Part shown: positions 1 to 11,839 of the stretch, piece after piece
Position numbering within the stretch: position 1 is the first letter of the stretch
Layout: the number at the start of each line of letters is the position of its first letter
NCBI GenBank assembly: GCA_009929615.1
Contig: SAAB01000001.1
Span: forward strand, 124,001 to 188,000
Source: Clostridia bacterium
Lineage (GTDB): Bacteria; Bacillota; Clostridia; Lachnospirales; Lachnospiraceae
Length of the DNA: 64,000 bases
Direction: 5' to 3'
The notes under the pieces: generated by a model
Database searches by the model: none
The model's input: the letters and a program-made list of their open reading frames with translations, nothing else
Told to the model about the DNA's origin: nothing
Made by a program: the position numbers and the translations under genes

Positions 1-2
1 CC

Positions 3-797
3 GTTATTGGTATGGTATTCCTTATCGTATTAGTTTTGGCAGCGATTCTCAGTCCTATAATATTTGATTATAATACAGATGTTATTGGTCAGAATATGGC
101 GGATCGTCTGATGGCTCCAGGGGCTGCCCATTGGTTTGGAACAGATGAGTTCGGTCGTGATTTATTTGCCCGTATTATTTATGGTGCACGTTATTCATTG
201 ATTATTGGTGCTGGTTCTGTAATATTAGGATTAATTGTAGGAACTATTTTTGGTTCCCTGGCAGGATTTTATGGTGGCGTCGTTGATTCTTTAATCATGC
301 GTGCTATTGATATTTTCTATTCCATTCCTAATATCATGACAGCAGTTGTTATCGTATCTGTTCTTGGTACAAGTACATTTAACTTGATGATTGCTCTGGC
401 CTTTTCCTGTGCCAGCAGTTTCGCACGTATTGTTCGAGCCCAGGTAATGACCATACGTGACCAGGAATATGTAGAATCTTCTTATGCTATGGGACTTCCA
501 ACATGGAAGATTATTGTAAAGCATATCCTTCCAAACTGTTTATCACCAATTATTGTTCAGATTACCCTGCAGATTGGTACAACAATTATTTCTGCATCTT
601 CTTTAAGTTTCCTTGGTATTGGTGTTCCTGCACCAGCACCGGAATGGGGAGCCTTATTGTCCGCTGGACGTGGGCACATCCGTGATGCCAGTTACATGTG
701 TATCATTCCTGGTTTGGCAATCATGCTTACCGTTCTTGCCTTGAATTTACTTGGCGATGGTCTGCGTGATGCGCTTGATCCGAAACTTAAGAAATAG
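3..797 (+). CDS. dppC: Oligo/dipeptide ABC transporter permease, DppC/OppC type (5' end cut off)
   Basis: Inner-membrane permease subunit of a peptide/nickel-type ABC importer. The reading frame is open to the left edge of the window, so the N-terminus is missing; 264 residues are visible and the family is usually about 280-300. Several hydrophobic membrane segments are evident, and the cytoplasmic EAA-type loop that docks on the ATPases is visible around [17 protein letters not shown]. The N-terminal motif [15 protein letters not shown] is typical of the DppC/OppC branch. It lies 14 bases before dppD and is clearly co-transcribed with dppD and dppF; the DppB partner and the substrate-binding protein must lie to the left. 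The substrate cannot be told from sequence; peptides are the most likely. Confidence 0.9.
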   Translation, partial: VIGMVFLIVLVLAAILSPIIFDYNTDVIGQNMADRLMAPGAAHWFGTDEFGRDLFARIIYGARYSLIIGAGSVILGLIVGTIFGSLAGFYGGVVDSLIMRAIDIFYSIPNIMTAVVIVSVLGTSTFNLMIALAFSCASSFARIVRAQVMTIRDQEYVESSYAMGLPTWKIIVKHILPNCLSPIIVQITLQIGTTIISASSLSFLGIGVPAPAPEWGALLSAGRGHIRDASYMCIIPGLAIMLTVLALNLLGDGLRDALDPKLKK

Positions 798-811
798 GGG
801 GTAGAAAGAAT

Positions 812-1822
812 ATGGCTGATAATTTAGTACTTGAAATAAAAGACCTGGTTGTTCATTATGAAACCGAGGATGCCGATGTTCATGCTGTCAATGGTATTGA
901 CATCTCTATTGGTAAGAAGAGAACCCTTGGTCTGGTAGGAGAAACAGGTGCAGGAAAGACCACAACGGCCTTATCTATTCTGAATCTGGTTCCAAACCCT
1001 CCAGGAGTTATTAAAAGTGGTGAGGTTTATCTGGACGGAGAAAATGTTCTGCAGATGTCTGTAGCTGATCTTGAAAAAGTTCGTGGTAACGATGTTGCAA
1101 TGATTTTCCAGGACCCGATGACCGCATTAAATCCGGTTATGACTGTAGGCGATCAGATTGGAGAGAGTATCGAACTCCATGAAAAGATTTCCAAAAAAGA
1201 AGCTTTTGAAAAAGCTAAAGAAATGTTAAAAATGGTAGGAATTTCCGAATCCCGTGCCTATGATTATCCACATCAGTTTTCCGGTGGTATGAAACAGCGT
1301 GTTGTTATCGCTATTGCCCTGGCTTGTAGTCCTAAGCTGCTTATTGCAGATGAACCTACAACAGCTTTGGACGTTACGATTCAGGCACAGGTTTTGGAAC
1401 TGATGAAAGGACTCATTCGTGATAAAGAGATGTCCATGCTTCTGATTACTCATGATTTAGGTGTTGTAGCTGAAGTATGTGAAGATGTTTCCGTTATGTA
1501 TGCTGGCCGAATTGTTGAAAAAGGAACAACGGCGGATGTATTTAATAATACACAGCATCCATATACAGAAGGTCTTTTTGATTCCTTACCGAATCTGAAA
1601 GAGAGAGGCGAAGAATTAGTACCTATTAAAGGTCTTATGCCTGACCCTTCAGATTTACCACCTGGATGTTCATTCTCTCCACGTTGTCCATATGCGACAG
1701 AGGAATGCTCCAAGTCGGTTCCTGAATTAAGGGCTGTTAATGGCAGCGATACACATTTTGTAGCTTGTCATGCTTACAATGACCCTGATTTTGCCTTAAG
1801 GAGGAATAAAGATGGAAAATAA
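812..1822 (+). CDS. dppD: Peptide ABC transporter ATP-binding protein, DppD/OppD type
   Basis: Cytoplasmic ATPase subunit of the importer, 336 aa, full length for the family. Walker A is GETGAGKT at residues 43-50, the Q-loop glutamine is at about 100, the ABC signature reads FSGGM at about 156-160 and Walker B is LLIADE at about 176-181. The C-terminal extension contains a cysteine-rich element ([14 protein letters not shown]), characteristic of the oligopeptide-transporter ATPases; in related proteins such a cluster has been reported to hold an iron-sulfur centre. A GGGG-type ribosome-binding site precedes the ATG. The 3' end overlaps the start of dppF by 11 bases and carries dppF's AAGGAGG, so the two are translationally coupled. 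Confidence 0.93.
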   Translation: MADNLVLEIKDLVVHYETEDADVHAVNGIDISIGKKRTLGLVGETGAGKTTTALSILNLVPNPPGVIKSGEVYLDGENVLQMSVADLEKVRGNDVAMIFQDPMTALNPVMTVGDQIGESIELHEKISKKEAFEKAKEMLKMVGISESRAYDYPHQFSGGMKQRVVIAIALACSPKLLIADEPTTALDVTIQAQVLELMKGLIRDKEMSMLLITHDLGVVAEVCEDVSVMYAGRIVEKGTTADVFNNTQHPYTEGLFDSLPNLKERGEELVPIKGLMPDPSDLPPGCSFSPRCPYATEECSKSVPELRAVNGSDTHFVACHAYNDPDFALRRNKDGK

Positions 1823-2765
1823 GACGATTCTTGAGGTCGAGAACCTTACCAAATACTTTAGTACTCCTGGCGGACAGCTTCATGCTGTAGATGGCGTTAA
1901 CTTTAAGATTGAACAGGGAAGAACCCTCGGTATTGTAGGTGAGTCCGGTTGCGGAAAGTCTACAACAGGACGTACAATCTTGAAACTTTTAGAGCCAACC
2001 GGCGGAAAAATCATCTTCGATGGCCAGGATATTACAGGTTATAGTAGAAAACAGATGCGTAATCTGCGTCAGGAGATGCAGATGGTATTCCAGGATCCTT
2101 TTTCATCATTGGATCCACGTCAGACAGTTATGCAGTTAATCAGTGAACCGATTATTGAGCATAAACTGCTGAAAACAAAAGCTGAAATTGAGAAGAGAAC
2201 TTTAGAGTTGATGGCAACAGTTGGTCTTGCAGAGAGATATATTAATGTTTATCCGCATGAGTTAGATGGTGGACGTCGTCAGCGTATCGGTATTGCCAGA
2301 GCGCTGGCCGTAAATCCTAAATTAATCGTATGTGATGAACCTGTATCTGCTTTGGATGTTTCCATTCAGGCTCAGATTTTGAACTTATTAAAACAGCTTC
2401 AGAAAGACTTAGGACTGACTTATATCTTTATTACTCATGACCTTTCTGTAGTAAGATATTTCTCGGATGATATCGCAGTTCTGTATTTGGGCCAGATGGT
2501 TGAAAAGGCCCCGGCAGATGTCTTATTCAAGAATCCGCTGCATCCATATACCAAAGCCCTCTTATCGGCTATTCCACTGCCGATTGTAGGTGGAGATAAA
2601 CCAGAACGTCAGTTAATTAAGGGTGAGATTACATCCCCAGTCAATCTGCCAGATGAATGTCGTTTCATGAAACGTTGTGATTTTGCAGAAGAACGCTGTA
2701 AGAATGGTAATCCACAGCTTAGAGAAATTGAGCCAAATCATTTTGTAGCTTGCTCCTGCATATAA
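1812..2765 (+). CDS. dppF: Peptide ABC transporter ATP-binding protein, DppF/OppF type
   Basis: Second ATPase of the peptide importer, 317 aa, expected to form a heterodimer with DppD. Walker A GESGCGKS is at residues 43-50, Walker B LIVCDE at about 171-176, and a C-terminal cysteine cluster ([14 protein letters not shown]) matches that of DppD. The signature helix reads LDGGRRQR at about 151-158 rather than LSGGQ-QR: the usual serine is aspartate. The partner DppD keeps a canonical SGG. Asymmetric signature motifs are known in heterodimeric ABC ATPases, and I believe this form is common in OppF of Lachnospiraceae, so it is probably functional. It is the last gene of the operon. Confidence 0.92.
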   Translation: MENKTILEVENLTKYFSTPGGQLHAVDGVNFKIEQGRTLGIVGESGCGKSTTGRTILKLLEPTGGKIIFDGQDITGYSRKQMRNLRQEMQMVFQDPFSSLDPRQTVMQLISEPIIEHKLLKTKAEIEKRTLELMATVGLAERYINVYPHELDGGRRQRIGIARALAVNPKLIVCDEPVSALDVSIQAQILNLLKQLQKDLGLTYIFITHDLSVVRYFSDDIAVLYLGQMVEKAPADVLFKNPLHPYTKALLSAIPLPIVGGDKPERQLIKGEITSPVNLPDECRFMKRCDFAEERCKNGNPQLREIEPNHFVACSCI

Positions 2766-2793
2766 AAATAAAAGACTCACAAAGAGAATAGAG

Positions 2794-2843
2794 AAGTGAG
2801 CTTGTATGAGAAAGTTTATTAACTTTTTTGTGCGAGCTCACTT
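2794..2843 (+). other. Long stem-loop after the dpp operon
   Basis: The outer arms (2794-2802 and 2835-2843) are a perfect 9-bp inverted repeat and the inner arms (2811-2816 and 2821-2826) a perfect 6-bp repeat around a TATT loop. The eight bases between them on each side also pair in RNA if G-U wobbles are allowed, giving a continuous stem of about 23 bp. No strong T-run follows on the plus strand, so it may be an mRNA 3'-end stabiliser, a weak terminator or an RNase III target rather than a classical terminator. Confidence 0.7.
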
Positions 2844-2870
2844 GTCATTTTATAAAATACGTGGTATAAA
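2842..2870 (+). promoter_or_regulatory. Sigma-A type promoter for the phosphatase-like gene
   Basis: TTGTCA at 2842-2847 and TATAAA at 2865-2870, separated by exactly 17 bases. The -35 box starts on the last two bases of the preceding hairpin. It would give a transcript starting about 30 bases before the gene at 2905. Confidence 0.6.
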
Positions 2871-2904
2871 GAACACTAGATACATTAGTAAGGAGGAACA
2901 TAGA

Positions 2905-3702
2905 ATGTTTAATTTAATTTCAATGACAAGACTGGCTGCTTCAATCGCTGAATCTATGGGAGTGGAAGCTCCGGAGAAAGCGGATGTTTCTATTCCGCAG
3001 GTGACAGATCTTGTAAAAAATACCCTTGGCGGCAAAGCGGACAGAGTCCTTATCTATAATCCTGATGCTATTGGTATGTGGCTGTTTCAGAAGTATACAA
3101 AGGAATTTGCGCCGGTTATGGAAAAGGTTCAGCTGACTCTTCCTGTAGCGACTGTAATGCCTTCCGTTACACCAGTATGCTTTGGTACCATGTATACAGG
3201 TGCACTTCCAGAAGTTCATGGTATTCAGAAGTATGAGAAACCTGTTATTAAGACAGATTCCCTTTTTGATGCTTTGGCTCGGGCCGGGAAAAAAGTTGCA
3301 TTGGTTGCAGTTGATGAATCCAGTATGGCTTTAATTTTTAAAGGCCGTGATATTGATTATTATCTTATGCCTTATGATGGCGAAGCAGTAGATAAAGCAT
3401 TAGAGCTTATTGACCAGGACAACTATGATGTTATTGTTGTGTATAATCAGGAATATGATGATGTTATGCATGACACCCATCCGGAATCCGAAATCTCTTA
3501 TAATGCGATGCTTCATCAGATTAATTTCTTTGCGAAGCTGACAGATGCAGTTAAAGAGAAATGGACCTCCCATGACAGCTTAGTTGTATGGGCGACAGAT
3601 CATGGTATACATACCCGCGAGGATGGTCATGGAGACCATGGACTGTATATCGAAGATGATATTAATATTACACATTTTTATGGAGCTTATCCAAAGAAAT
3701 AA
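2905..3702 (+). CDS. Alkaline-phosphatase-superfamily / nucleotide pyrophosphatase-like protein
   Basis: A 265-aa protein of the alkaline phosphatase/phosphodiesterase (type I nucleotide pyrophosphatase-like) superfamily. The likely nucleophile region is SVTPVCFGTMYTG, where a Ser/Thr follows a small hydrophobic stretch, and metal ligands are suggested by DDVMHDTHPES, ATDHGIH and GHGDHG towards the C-terminus, in the order expected for this fold. The start was put at the ATG at 2905 because AAGGAGG lies immediately upstream; an upstream in-frame ATG at 2806 falls inside the hairpin and has no ribosome-binding site. No signal peptide is seen, so it is probably cytosolic. It has its own promoter although it follows the peptide transporter. 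The substrate is unknown. Confidence 0.75.
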   Translation: MFNLISMTRLAASIAESMGVEAPEKADVSIPQVTDLVKNTLGGKADRVLIYNPDAIGMWLFQKYTKEFAPVMEKVQLTLPVATVMPSVTPVCFGTMYTGALPEVHGIQKYEKPVIKTDSLFDALARAGKKVALVAVDESSMALIFKGRDIDYYLMPYDGEAVDKALELIDQDNYDVIVVYNQEYDDVMHDTHPESEISYNAMLHQINFFAKLTDAVKEKWTSHDSLVVWATDHGIHTREDGHGDHGLYIEDDINITHFYGAYPKK

Positions 3703-3759
3703 TAGTCAAAAAAAGGAGATGAACCTTTGAAGGTTTATCTCCTTTTTTGTTGGCTGAAA

Positions 3760-6012
3760 TTAAATACGCAACTTAACGCCCTTTGTGTCTCTGTGACCTA
3801 ATTTCAATTTGTTGAGAGCAATTTCTTTGTCATTATAGGAAATGAGAATTTCATTATTTCTATCGAGAAGATAAACTTCTTCAACGAAATCATCATCACC
3901 CAATTTGATACCACGAACACCGACAGCTGACTTTTTCTTTTCAGGGACTTCGCTGATATCAAAGCGAAGGAAAATACCTTTGTTGGTACGGAGAGCTACA
4001 TGGGTAGCATCGCCCACAGGAAGAACAGCAGTTACTTTATCCGAGTCTCCAAGTTTTGTTGCAGCAATGGTTCGCTTGGAAACATTAAATTCATTGCCAT
4101 CGACCTGTTTGAACATGGCCTGGCTTGTTGCAAAGAGAAGACGGGAATTCATAACATGAGATAAGCTGTCGACGTAAGACAGGCCTTCTTCGCTGCTGTT
4201 GTAATTTCCAAAGTTATCAATCGGTATAGCTTTATCACGGAATTTACCGAAAGGTAAATCGGAAACTTTGATTAGATGCATTCGACCGACATCTGTGAAA
4301 ATACAGAGCTTGTCTGAATTCATACATTGTATAATGTATTTGCTTTCAGAAAGGGCAGCATCACGATTTCGTTCAAAGGTTGGCAGGTCAATGGTTCGAC
4401 AGTAGCCAAAACGATCCATGAGGAAGACAACTTCAATTTCCTCAAATTTCTTCTCTTCAAAAACAACTTCTTTAGCATCGATAATTTCTGTTTTACGTGG
4501 CTTGCTGTAAGCCTTTTTAAAACCTTCCAGCTCCTTGATAATAACCTTAGACATGCTGGAGTGATTTTCAAGAATATCTTCATATTTAGCAATATTTTTT
4601 AAAGTGGTTTCATGTTCTTTTTGCAGAGCTTCGATTTCGAGACCAATTAATTTATAGAGACGCATCTCCAATATAGCAGTGGCCTGATTTTCTGTAAAAG
4701 AAAGCTTGGATGCAGCCTTTTCGGAGGTCTTCGTTTTAAAATGAATACCTTCTGTATTACCATTTACAAGGCAATCCTTAGCCTGCTTAATATTCTTTGA
4801 ACCACGTAAAATTTCGATAATTAAATCAATGACGTCGCAGGCTTTAATTAAGCCTTCCTGAATTTCCTGTTTTTCACGTTCTTTAACAAGAAGATGATTA
4901 TATTTTCGTGTATTAATATCATATTGGAAGTCCAGAAAGTTTTCGATGATTGATTTTAGACCGAGGGTTTCCGGACGACCGTTTGTAACGGCAAGCATAT
5001 TAACGCCAAAAGTATCTTCAAGACGCGTCTTCTTATAGAGCATATTTTTCAGGTTTTCCACGTCAGTACCACGTCGAAGTTCGATAACAATACGGATACC
5101 TTCTTTGGAAGACTGGTTGGAAATATCTACAATGTCAGAAGTCTTTTTAGTTTCAACCAGAGCATAGACATCGTTTAAAAACTTGCCAATACCGGAGCCA
5201 ATCATGGTGTAAGGTATTTCTGAAATAACAAGCTGCTCACGACCGCCTTTGATTTTTTCGACACTTACTTTACCGCGAATTTTAATTTTACCCTGACCGG
5301 TTTCATAAATAGAAAGCAGTTCTTTTTTATTGGTGACAAGACCGCCGGTAGGAAAATCCGGACCTGGCATAATACTTAGAAGTTCTTCTGTGGAAATGTC
5401 ACCGTTTTTTATATAGGCAAGAACTGCATCAATAACTTCACCTGTATTGTGAGGTGGAATACTGGTAGCCATACCGACAGCAATACCTTCTGTTCCATTG
5501 ATTAAGAGGTTTGGAACACGGGCCGGAAGAACTTCCGGCTCTTTTTCGGTTTCATCAAAGTTGGGTTGAAAATCAACAACATTTTTATCCAAATCCGTCA
5601 GGAAAGCTTCCTGGGTGATTTTTTGAAGGCGTGCTTCTGTATAACGCATGGCAGCTGCACCGTCACCTTCGATAGAGCCGAAGTTTCCGTGGCCATCTAC
5701 CAGAGGAGCTCCCTTTTTAAAGTCCTGGCTCATCACAACCAGAGAGTCATAGATGGAACTGTCTCCGTGAGGATGATATTTACCCATAGTATCGCCGACG
5801 ATACGGGCTGATTTACGATAAGGTCTGTCATATCGAATGCCAAGTTCGTACATATCATAAAGTGTACGGCGTTGTACAGGCTTTAAACCATCACGCACAT
5901 CGGGCAGAGCACGAGCGATGATGACGCTCATGGCATAATCAATATAGGATTTTTGCATAATATCTGAATATTCTGTGCGAATTATCTGTTCTTCGAATGT
6001 TTTCTTTTCCAT
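3760..6012 (-). CDS. parC: Type II DNA topoisomerase subunit A (topoisomerase IV ParC-like)
   Basis: Breakage-reunion subunit of a type IIA topoisomerase, 750 aa. The active-site tyrosine is Tyr124 in [10 protein letters not shown]. The quinolone-resistance region reads [11 protein letters not shown] (80-90), with Ser85 and Asp89 at the positions equivalent to E. coli GyrA Ser83 and Asp87, that is, the sensitive-type residues. The C-terminal beta-pinwheel is short and I do not see the QRRGGKG GyrA box; the nearest element is [10 protein letters not shown]. That favours a ParC (decatenase) role over gyrase, although the N-terminal half also resembles GyrA. An AGGAGGTG ribosome-binding site precedes the ATG, and the gene follows parE by 11 bases in one operon. 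Confidence 0.82.
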   Translation of the reverse strand: MEKKTFEEQIIRTEYSDIMQKSYIDYAMSVIIARALPDVRDGLKPVQRRTLYDMYELGIRYDRPYRKSARIVGDTMGKYHPHGDSSIYDSLVVMSQDFKKGAPLVDGHGNFGSIEGDGAAAMRYTEARLQKITQEAFLTDLDKNVVDFQPNFDETEKEPEVLPARVPNLLINGTEGIAVGMATSIPPHNTGEVIDAVLAYIKNGDISTEELLSIMPGPDFPTGGLVTNKKELLSIYETGQGKIKIRGKVSVEKIKGGREQLVISEIPYTMIGSGIGKFLNDVYALVETKKTSDIVDISNQSSKEGIRIVIELRRGTDVENLKNMLYKKTRLEDTFGVNMLAVTNGRPETLGLKSIIENFLDFQYDINTRKYNHLLVKEREKQEIQEGLIKACDVIDLIIEILRGSKNIKQAKDCLVNGNTEGIHFKTKTSEKAASKLSFTENQATAILEMRLYKLIGLEIEALQKEHETTLKNIAKYEDILENHSSMSKVIIKELEGFKKAYSKPRKTEIIDAKEVVFEEKKFEEIEVVFLMDRFGYCRTIDLPTFERNRDAALSESKYIIQCMNSDKLCIFTDVGRMHLIKVSDLPFGKFRDKAIPIDNFGNYNSSEEGLSYVDSLSHVMNSRLLFATSQAMFKQVDGNEFNVSKRTIAATKLGDSDKVTAVLPVGDATHVALRTNKGIFLRFDISEVPEKKKSAVGVRGIKLGDDDFVEEVYLLDRNNEILISYNDKEIALNKLKLGHRDTKGVKLRI

Positions 6013-6023
6013 GAGTTCACCTC

Positions 6024-7979
<1,956 letters not shown>

Positions 7980-8027
7980 TTATTCACAACATTTTATTTT
8001 AGCATTTGTTTTTTTAAATTTCCAGTT

Positions 8028-8978
8028 TTATATAAGAGCAAAACTTTTTAAGAGGAAAATCCACATTGTAAGAGTAACAGAAGAAATCAAAGTAGCAAGA
8101 ACAACAACACTGGAAGTCAATACAGCATCGTTGTGCATATTTTTTGCCATTATGTAACAGCTGACAGTTGTTGGTGAACCAAGCATGACAAGAATGGCGA
8201 CTAACTCACTGTTTCTGAATCCAAAAAGGATGGCAAAAGGAAAGAATATGGCCGGAATAATAACCAGCTTTATTAAAGTTGCTACAAGACTCGGTTTGAT
8301 TTTAGCTAAAGCTTTTCTGCCTTCGAAGGTTGCTCCTACAACGAGAAGGGCGATAGGCGATGCTGTATTTGCGATATTAGTAATAGCCCTTGCAGGAATT
8401 GTTGGAATAGGTATGTTCAATAAAGCGAATATGGCACCGGCCAGGATGCCGATAATAATTGGATTTTTAATGACATTAACAAAAGCTCGTTTAATTGTAG
8501 CACTCATATTTTCACCTTCAGCTTCCTCCGCACCGAAGGTTAGGATAACTACGGAGAAGATATTATATAAAGGAACGGCAGAGACGATCATCATCGGTGC
8601 CATGCCGGAGTTGCCATAAATGTTTTCGACAAAAGCGATACCTAAAATGGCAGCACTGCCTCGGGCTGCAGCCTGAGCAAAAACACCAACCATTGACTTG
8701 TCTTTACAGTACCACCGGGCAAAGAGCCAGACACCGAGAAACATCAAGGTAGTTCCGATGGAACAGAAAAGAACAAACTTTAAACTGAAAACTTCCCGGA
8801 TATTCGCAGTAGCAATATCCTTAAAAAGTAAAAGCGGTAAAGCGATTTTAAAGACGTATTTGTCAGCAACCGCTGTGAATTCCCGATTGAAGAGTCCAAT
8901 CTGCATAAGAAACCAGCCAAGTATAATTAATAAAAAAATAGGAATTGTTGCATTTAAGCTGAAAATAAAGTTTTCCAT
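8028..8978 (-). CDS. AEC-family (auxin efflux carrier-like) transporter
   Basis: A 316-aa integral membrane protein with about ten hydrophobic segments and the N-terminal signature SLNATIPIFLLIILGWFL of AEC-family permeases. Family members export or exchange organic acids such as malate or malonate; the substrate here is unknown. The start is set at the ATG at 8978 (MENFIFSLN), as in relatives; a TTG at 8984 is also in frame and lies closer to the AAAGGAG site at 8990-8996, so translation might begin two codons earlier. It is directly downstream of, and possibly overlapping by 4 bases, the LysR regulator gene, so the two probably form an operon in which the regulator controls the transporter. 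Confidence 0.85.
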   Translation of the reverse strand: MENFIFSLNATIPIFLLIILGWFLMQIGLFNREFTAVADKYVFKIALPLLLFKDIATANIREVFSLKFVLFCSIGTTLMFLGVWLFARWYCKDKSMVGVFAQAAARGSAAILGIAFVENIYGNSGMAPMMIVSAVPLYNIFSVVILTFGAEEAEGENMSATIKRAFVNVIKNPIIIGILAGAIFALLNIPIPTIPARAITNIANTASPIALLVVGATFEGRKALAKIKPSLVATLIKLVIIPAIFFPFAILFGFRNSELVAILVMLGSPTTVSCYIMAKNMHNDAVLTSSVVVLATLISSVTLTMWIFLLKSFALI

Positions 8979-8980
8979 AA

Positions 8981-9892
8981 TCAAGAGTTCTCCTTTGTTG
9001 ATTTATAAAAGTCAATAAAATGTTGAAGTGCTTTTTCCTGTTGGCGTTTTTTCTCATAAATAAAGCCGATTTCCCGTCGATGAATTGGAATATCTAAAGG
9101 GATTTCCTGTAGTTTGTTTTCTTCAAGTTCTTTTTTGACAAATTCCTTAATGACACAGCCAACACCCAGACCGATTTTTGCAAATTCGATAAGAAGTTCC
9201 ATAGAAGTTGCAACGATGGTATTATTCATAGGAAGATGATTGGCTGTCATATAGTCATCAATATATTGGCGGGTCATATTATGCTTGTCAAGGAGCATTA
9301 AAGTGGCTTTTTCAAAAAGCTTTGGACCGGTGCTCAACTCTTCAGCAGATAGTTCTAAATGCTCTAAGTAAGCCGGCGAAGCCACAAAAATATCCTGTAT
9401 GGTTCCGAGAGAATAAAAATCCAAACCTTTTAAAGTGCCAGGGTGAGCGACCAGACCAATATCAATTTTCCCTGAATCCAGAAGTTCCAGCGTTTGATTG
9501 GAAGACTGGCAGGAAATATAAATTTTAATATTAGGATATTTTTCGATGAAAGAGCTGAGGTAGGGGATAAGGATGAACTTACACAGCGTGTTGCTCGCTC
9601 CAATGTGAAGACTTCCGATATCCAGGTCATTCATGCGACGAACTTTTTCTTCGCCGGAATCAATGGCCTCGAAAGCAATTCGAATATGTTCATAAAGAAT
9701 CCGTCCTTCTTCTGTCAGGGTTACACCTCGGGAACTTCGTGAAAAGAGGGTGACACCAAGACTTTCTTCCAGACGGCTGATAGACTTGCTGATGGCCGGC
9801 TGACTATTGTACAGCTGTTTTGCGGCCTGTGAAATATTACCTGTATTCGCTACTGTATAAAAAATGCGGTACAGGCTCAAATGCTGTTCCAT
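8981..9892 (-). CDS. LysR-family transcriptional regulator
   Basis: A 303-aa regulator. The N-terminal winged helix-turn-helix is clear (SLYRIFYTVANTGNISQAAK and LYNSQPAISKSISRLEESLG), followed by a periplasmic-binding-protein-like effector domain with the LHIGASNTLCKFILIPYL strand typical of the family. AGGAGG precedes the ATG with 6-base spacing. It is transcribed divergently from leuC and upstream of the AEC transporter; LysR proteins often act on a divergent promoter, so leuCDB, the transporter or both may be its targets. The inducer is unknown. Confidence 0.92.
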   Translation of the reverse strand: MEQHLSLYRIFYTVANTGNISQAAKQLYNSQPAISKSISRLEESLGVTLFSRSSRGVTLTEEGRILYEHIRIAFEAIDSGEEKVRRMNDLDIGSLHIGASNTLCKFILIPYLSSFIEKYPNIKIYISCQSSNQTLELLDSGKIDIGLVAHPGTLKGLDFYSLGTIQDIFVASPAYLEHLELSAEELSTGPKLFEKATLMLLDKHNMTRQYIDDYMTANHLPMNNTIVATSMELLIEFAKIGLGVGCVIKEFVKKELEENKLQEIPLDIPIHRREIGFIYEKKRQQEKALQHFIDFYKSTKENS

Positions 9893-9920
9893 AACATTCC
9901 TCCTGCGTATAACTGAAAAT

Positions 9921-9955
9921 TATAATAGATATTCATAATATGTATTTCTATTATA
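9921..9955. promoter_or_regulatory. Inverted repeat between lysR and leuC (candidate LysR operator)
   Basis: Perfect 9-base arms TATAATAGA (9921-9929) and TCTATTATA (9947-9955) enclose a 17-base AT-rich centre that is partly symmetric. The element is alone in the 132-base divergent spacer between the LysR gene and leuC, a usual position for a LysR-type binding site. Assignment to this regulator is inference from position. Confidence 0.5.
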
Positions 9956-10024
9956 GCTCTAAATGTGATATTCTATCAATAACTATTTGAACAAATTATA
10001 ATTGAAATATAAGGAGGATTTATC

Positions 10025-11287
10025 ATGGGAATGACGATGACCCAGAAAATTTTGGCATCTGCCGCCGGATTAGAGGAGGTACATGCTGGAGATTTAATTA
10101 TGGCAAACCTGGATTTGGTTTTAGCAAATGACATTACAGGTCCGGTGTCTATTAATGAAATGGACAAATTTGAAAAGAAAGGTGTTTTTGATAAGGATAA
10201 GGTTGCTTTAATTCCTGATCATTTTTCACCAAATAAAGATATTCAGTCTGCACAAAACTGTAAATGCATGCGTGAGTTTGCTCATGATAATGATGTGACT
10301 CATTTTTATGAAGTTGGCGAGATGGGAATTGAACATGCCCTGCTTCCTGAAAAAGGTATTGTAACTGCAGGAGATACAGTCATTGGTGCGGATTCTCATA
10401 CATGTACTTATGGAGCTATTGGAGCATTTTCAACAGGTGTTGGAAGTACAGATGCAGCCTGCGGTATTGTTACAGGAAAAGCATGGTTTAAAGTACCTTC
10501 AGCGATTAAATTTGTTTTGACTGGCAAACCGGCAAAATGGATTAGTGGGAAAGATATTATTTTACATATTATTGGCATGATTGGTGTTGACGGTGCTTTA
10601 TACCGTTCCATGGAATTTACAGGCGATGGTATTGCTCATCTCTCTATGGATGACCGTTTTACAATTGCCAATATGGCTATTGAGGGTGGAGCAAAGAATG
10701 GAATTTTCCCAGTGGATGATTTGGCTCTTTCCTATATTAAAGAACATAGTGACAAACCATATAAGATTTTTGAAGCGGATGAAGATGCTGAATATGATGA
10801 AACTTATACCATCGATTTAAGTGCATTAAAACCTACCGTTTCTTTCCCTCATTTACCGGAAAACACACATACCATCGATGAGGTAGGAGATATTGCCATT
10901 GATCAGGTTGTTATCGGTTCCTGTACCAATGGACGTCTTGATGATTTGAGAATTGCAGCAGAGATTCTTAAAGGACGTAAAATCGCAAAAGGACTTCGTG
11001 TTATCGTTATCCCTGCAACTCAGAAGATTTATCTGGACGCTATGGAAGCTGGATATATTAAAACCTTTATTGAGTCCGGTGCTATTGTAAGTACACCAAC
11101 CTGCGGACCATGTCTCGGAGGATATATGGGTATTCTTGCAGAAGGTGAGAAATGTGTTTCTACAACAAATCGTAACTTTGTAGGACGTATGGGACATGTG
11201 ACATCAGAAATTTATCTGGCAAGTCCTGCAGTGGCAGCAGCAAGTGCGGTTACAGGAAAGATTTCCTGTCCGTGTGAATTAAATTAG
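10025..11287 (+). CDS. leuC: 3-isopropylmalate dehydratase large subunit
   Basis: Large subunit of isopropylmalate isomerase, the second step specific to leucine synthesis (2-isopropylmalate to 3-isopropylmalate). 420 aa, the length of the bacterial/archaeal HacA-LeuC subtype. Iron-sulfur cluster cysteines are seen in GSCTNGR and in CGPCLGG near the C-terminus, and [11 protein letters not shown] in the first third is the usual aconitase-family motif. An AGGAGG site precedes the ATG by 7 bases. It is followed 15 bases later by the small subunit. leuA is not in the window. It may be regulated by the divergent LysR gene. Confidence 0.95.
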   Translation: MGMTMTQKILASAAGLEEVHAGDLIMANLDLVLANDITGPVSINEMDKFEKKGVFDKDKVALIPDHFSPNKDIQSAQNCKCMREFAHDNDVTHFYEVGEMGIEHALLPEKGIVTAGDTVIGADSHTCTYGAIGAFSTGVGSTDAACGIVTGKAWFKVPSAIKFVLTGKPAKWISGKDIILHIIGMIGVDGALYRSMEFTGDGIAHLSMDDRFTIANMAIEGGAKNGIFPVDDLALSYIKEHSDKPYKIFEADEDAEYDETYTIDLSALKPTVSFPHLPENTHTIDEVGDIAIDQVVIGSCTNGRLDDLRIAAEILKGRKIAKGLRVIVIPATQKIYLDAMEAGYIKTFIESGAIVSTPTCGPCLGGYMGILAEGEKCVSTTNRNFVGRMGHVTSEIYLASPAVAAASAVTGKISCPCELN

Positions 11288-11302
11288 GGAGGTACTTAGA
11301 TA

Positions 11303-11800
11303 ATGAAAGCAAGTGGTTCAGTTTTTAAATATGGTGATAATGTAGATACGGATGTTATTATTCCTGCCAGACATCTGGCAACAACAGATGCAAAGGGATT
11401 AGCAGCCCATTGCATGGAAGATATTGATGCAGATTTCGTCAATAAAGTTAAAGATGGTGATATCATGGTTGCACGTAGAAATTTTGGATGTGGTTCATCC
11501 AGAGAACATGCACCAATTGCCATTAAAGCATCAGGCATCAGCTGCGTTATTGCAGATACCTTTGCACGTATTTTTTATAGAAATGCGATTAATATCGGCC
11601 TTCCTATTATAGAATGCAAGGAAGCTGCTGAGAAGATTGAAGCTGGTGACCAGGTAGAAATCGACTTTGATGAAGGTATGATTTATAACAAAACAAAAAA
11701 TGAATCTTATAAAGGTCAGGCTTTCCCACCTTTTATGCAGGAACTTATTGCAGCCGGCGGATTAATCAATTATATGAATCAGTCGTTGAAAAATGAATAA
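11303..11800 (+). CDS. leuD: 3-isopropylmalate dehydratase small subunit
   Basis: Small (swivel-domain) subunit that completes the isopropylmalate isomerase active site, 165 aa, the short form that pairs with the 420-residue LeuC subtype. The conserved [10 protein letters not shown] substrate-binding motif is present at about residues 55-65, and [10 protein letters not shown] follows as in relatives. GGGAGG precedes the ATG. It sits between leuC and leuB in an operon with no room for internal promoters. Confidence 0.95.
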   Translation: MKASGSVFKYGDNVDTDVIIPARHLATTDAKGLAAHCMEDIDADFVNKVKDGDIMVARRNFGCGSSREHAPIAIKASGISCVIADTFARIFYRNAINIGLPIIECKEAAEKIEAGDQVEIDFDEGMIYNKTKNESYKGQAFPPFMQELIAAGGLINYMNQSLKNE

Positions 11801-11839
11801 TTTTGCGGTATGATAAACTGTAACGAAAGGAAGAGCAAG

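Noticed and set aside
8185-8619. A 144-codon open frame opposite the AEC permease
   Set aside because: Antisense shadow; the minus-strand permease has clear family motifs and a ribosome-binding site.
9911-9924. CodY box (AATTTTCWGAAAATT) upstream of leuC
   Set aside because: Only the right half (CTGAAAATT) matches; about 10 of 15 positions overall, not enough in AT-rich DNA.
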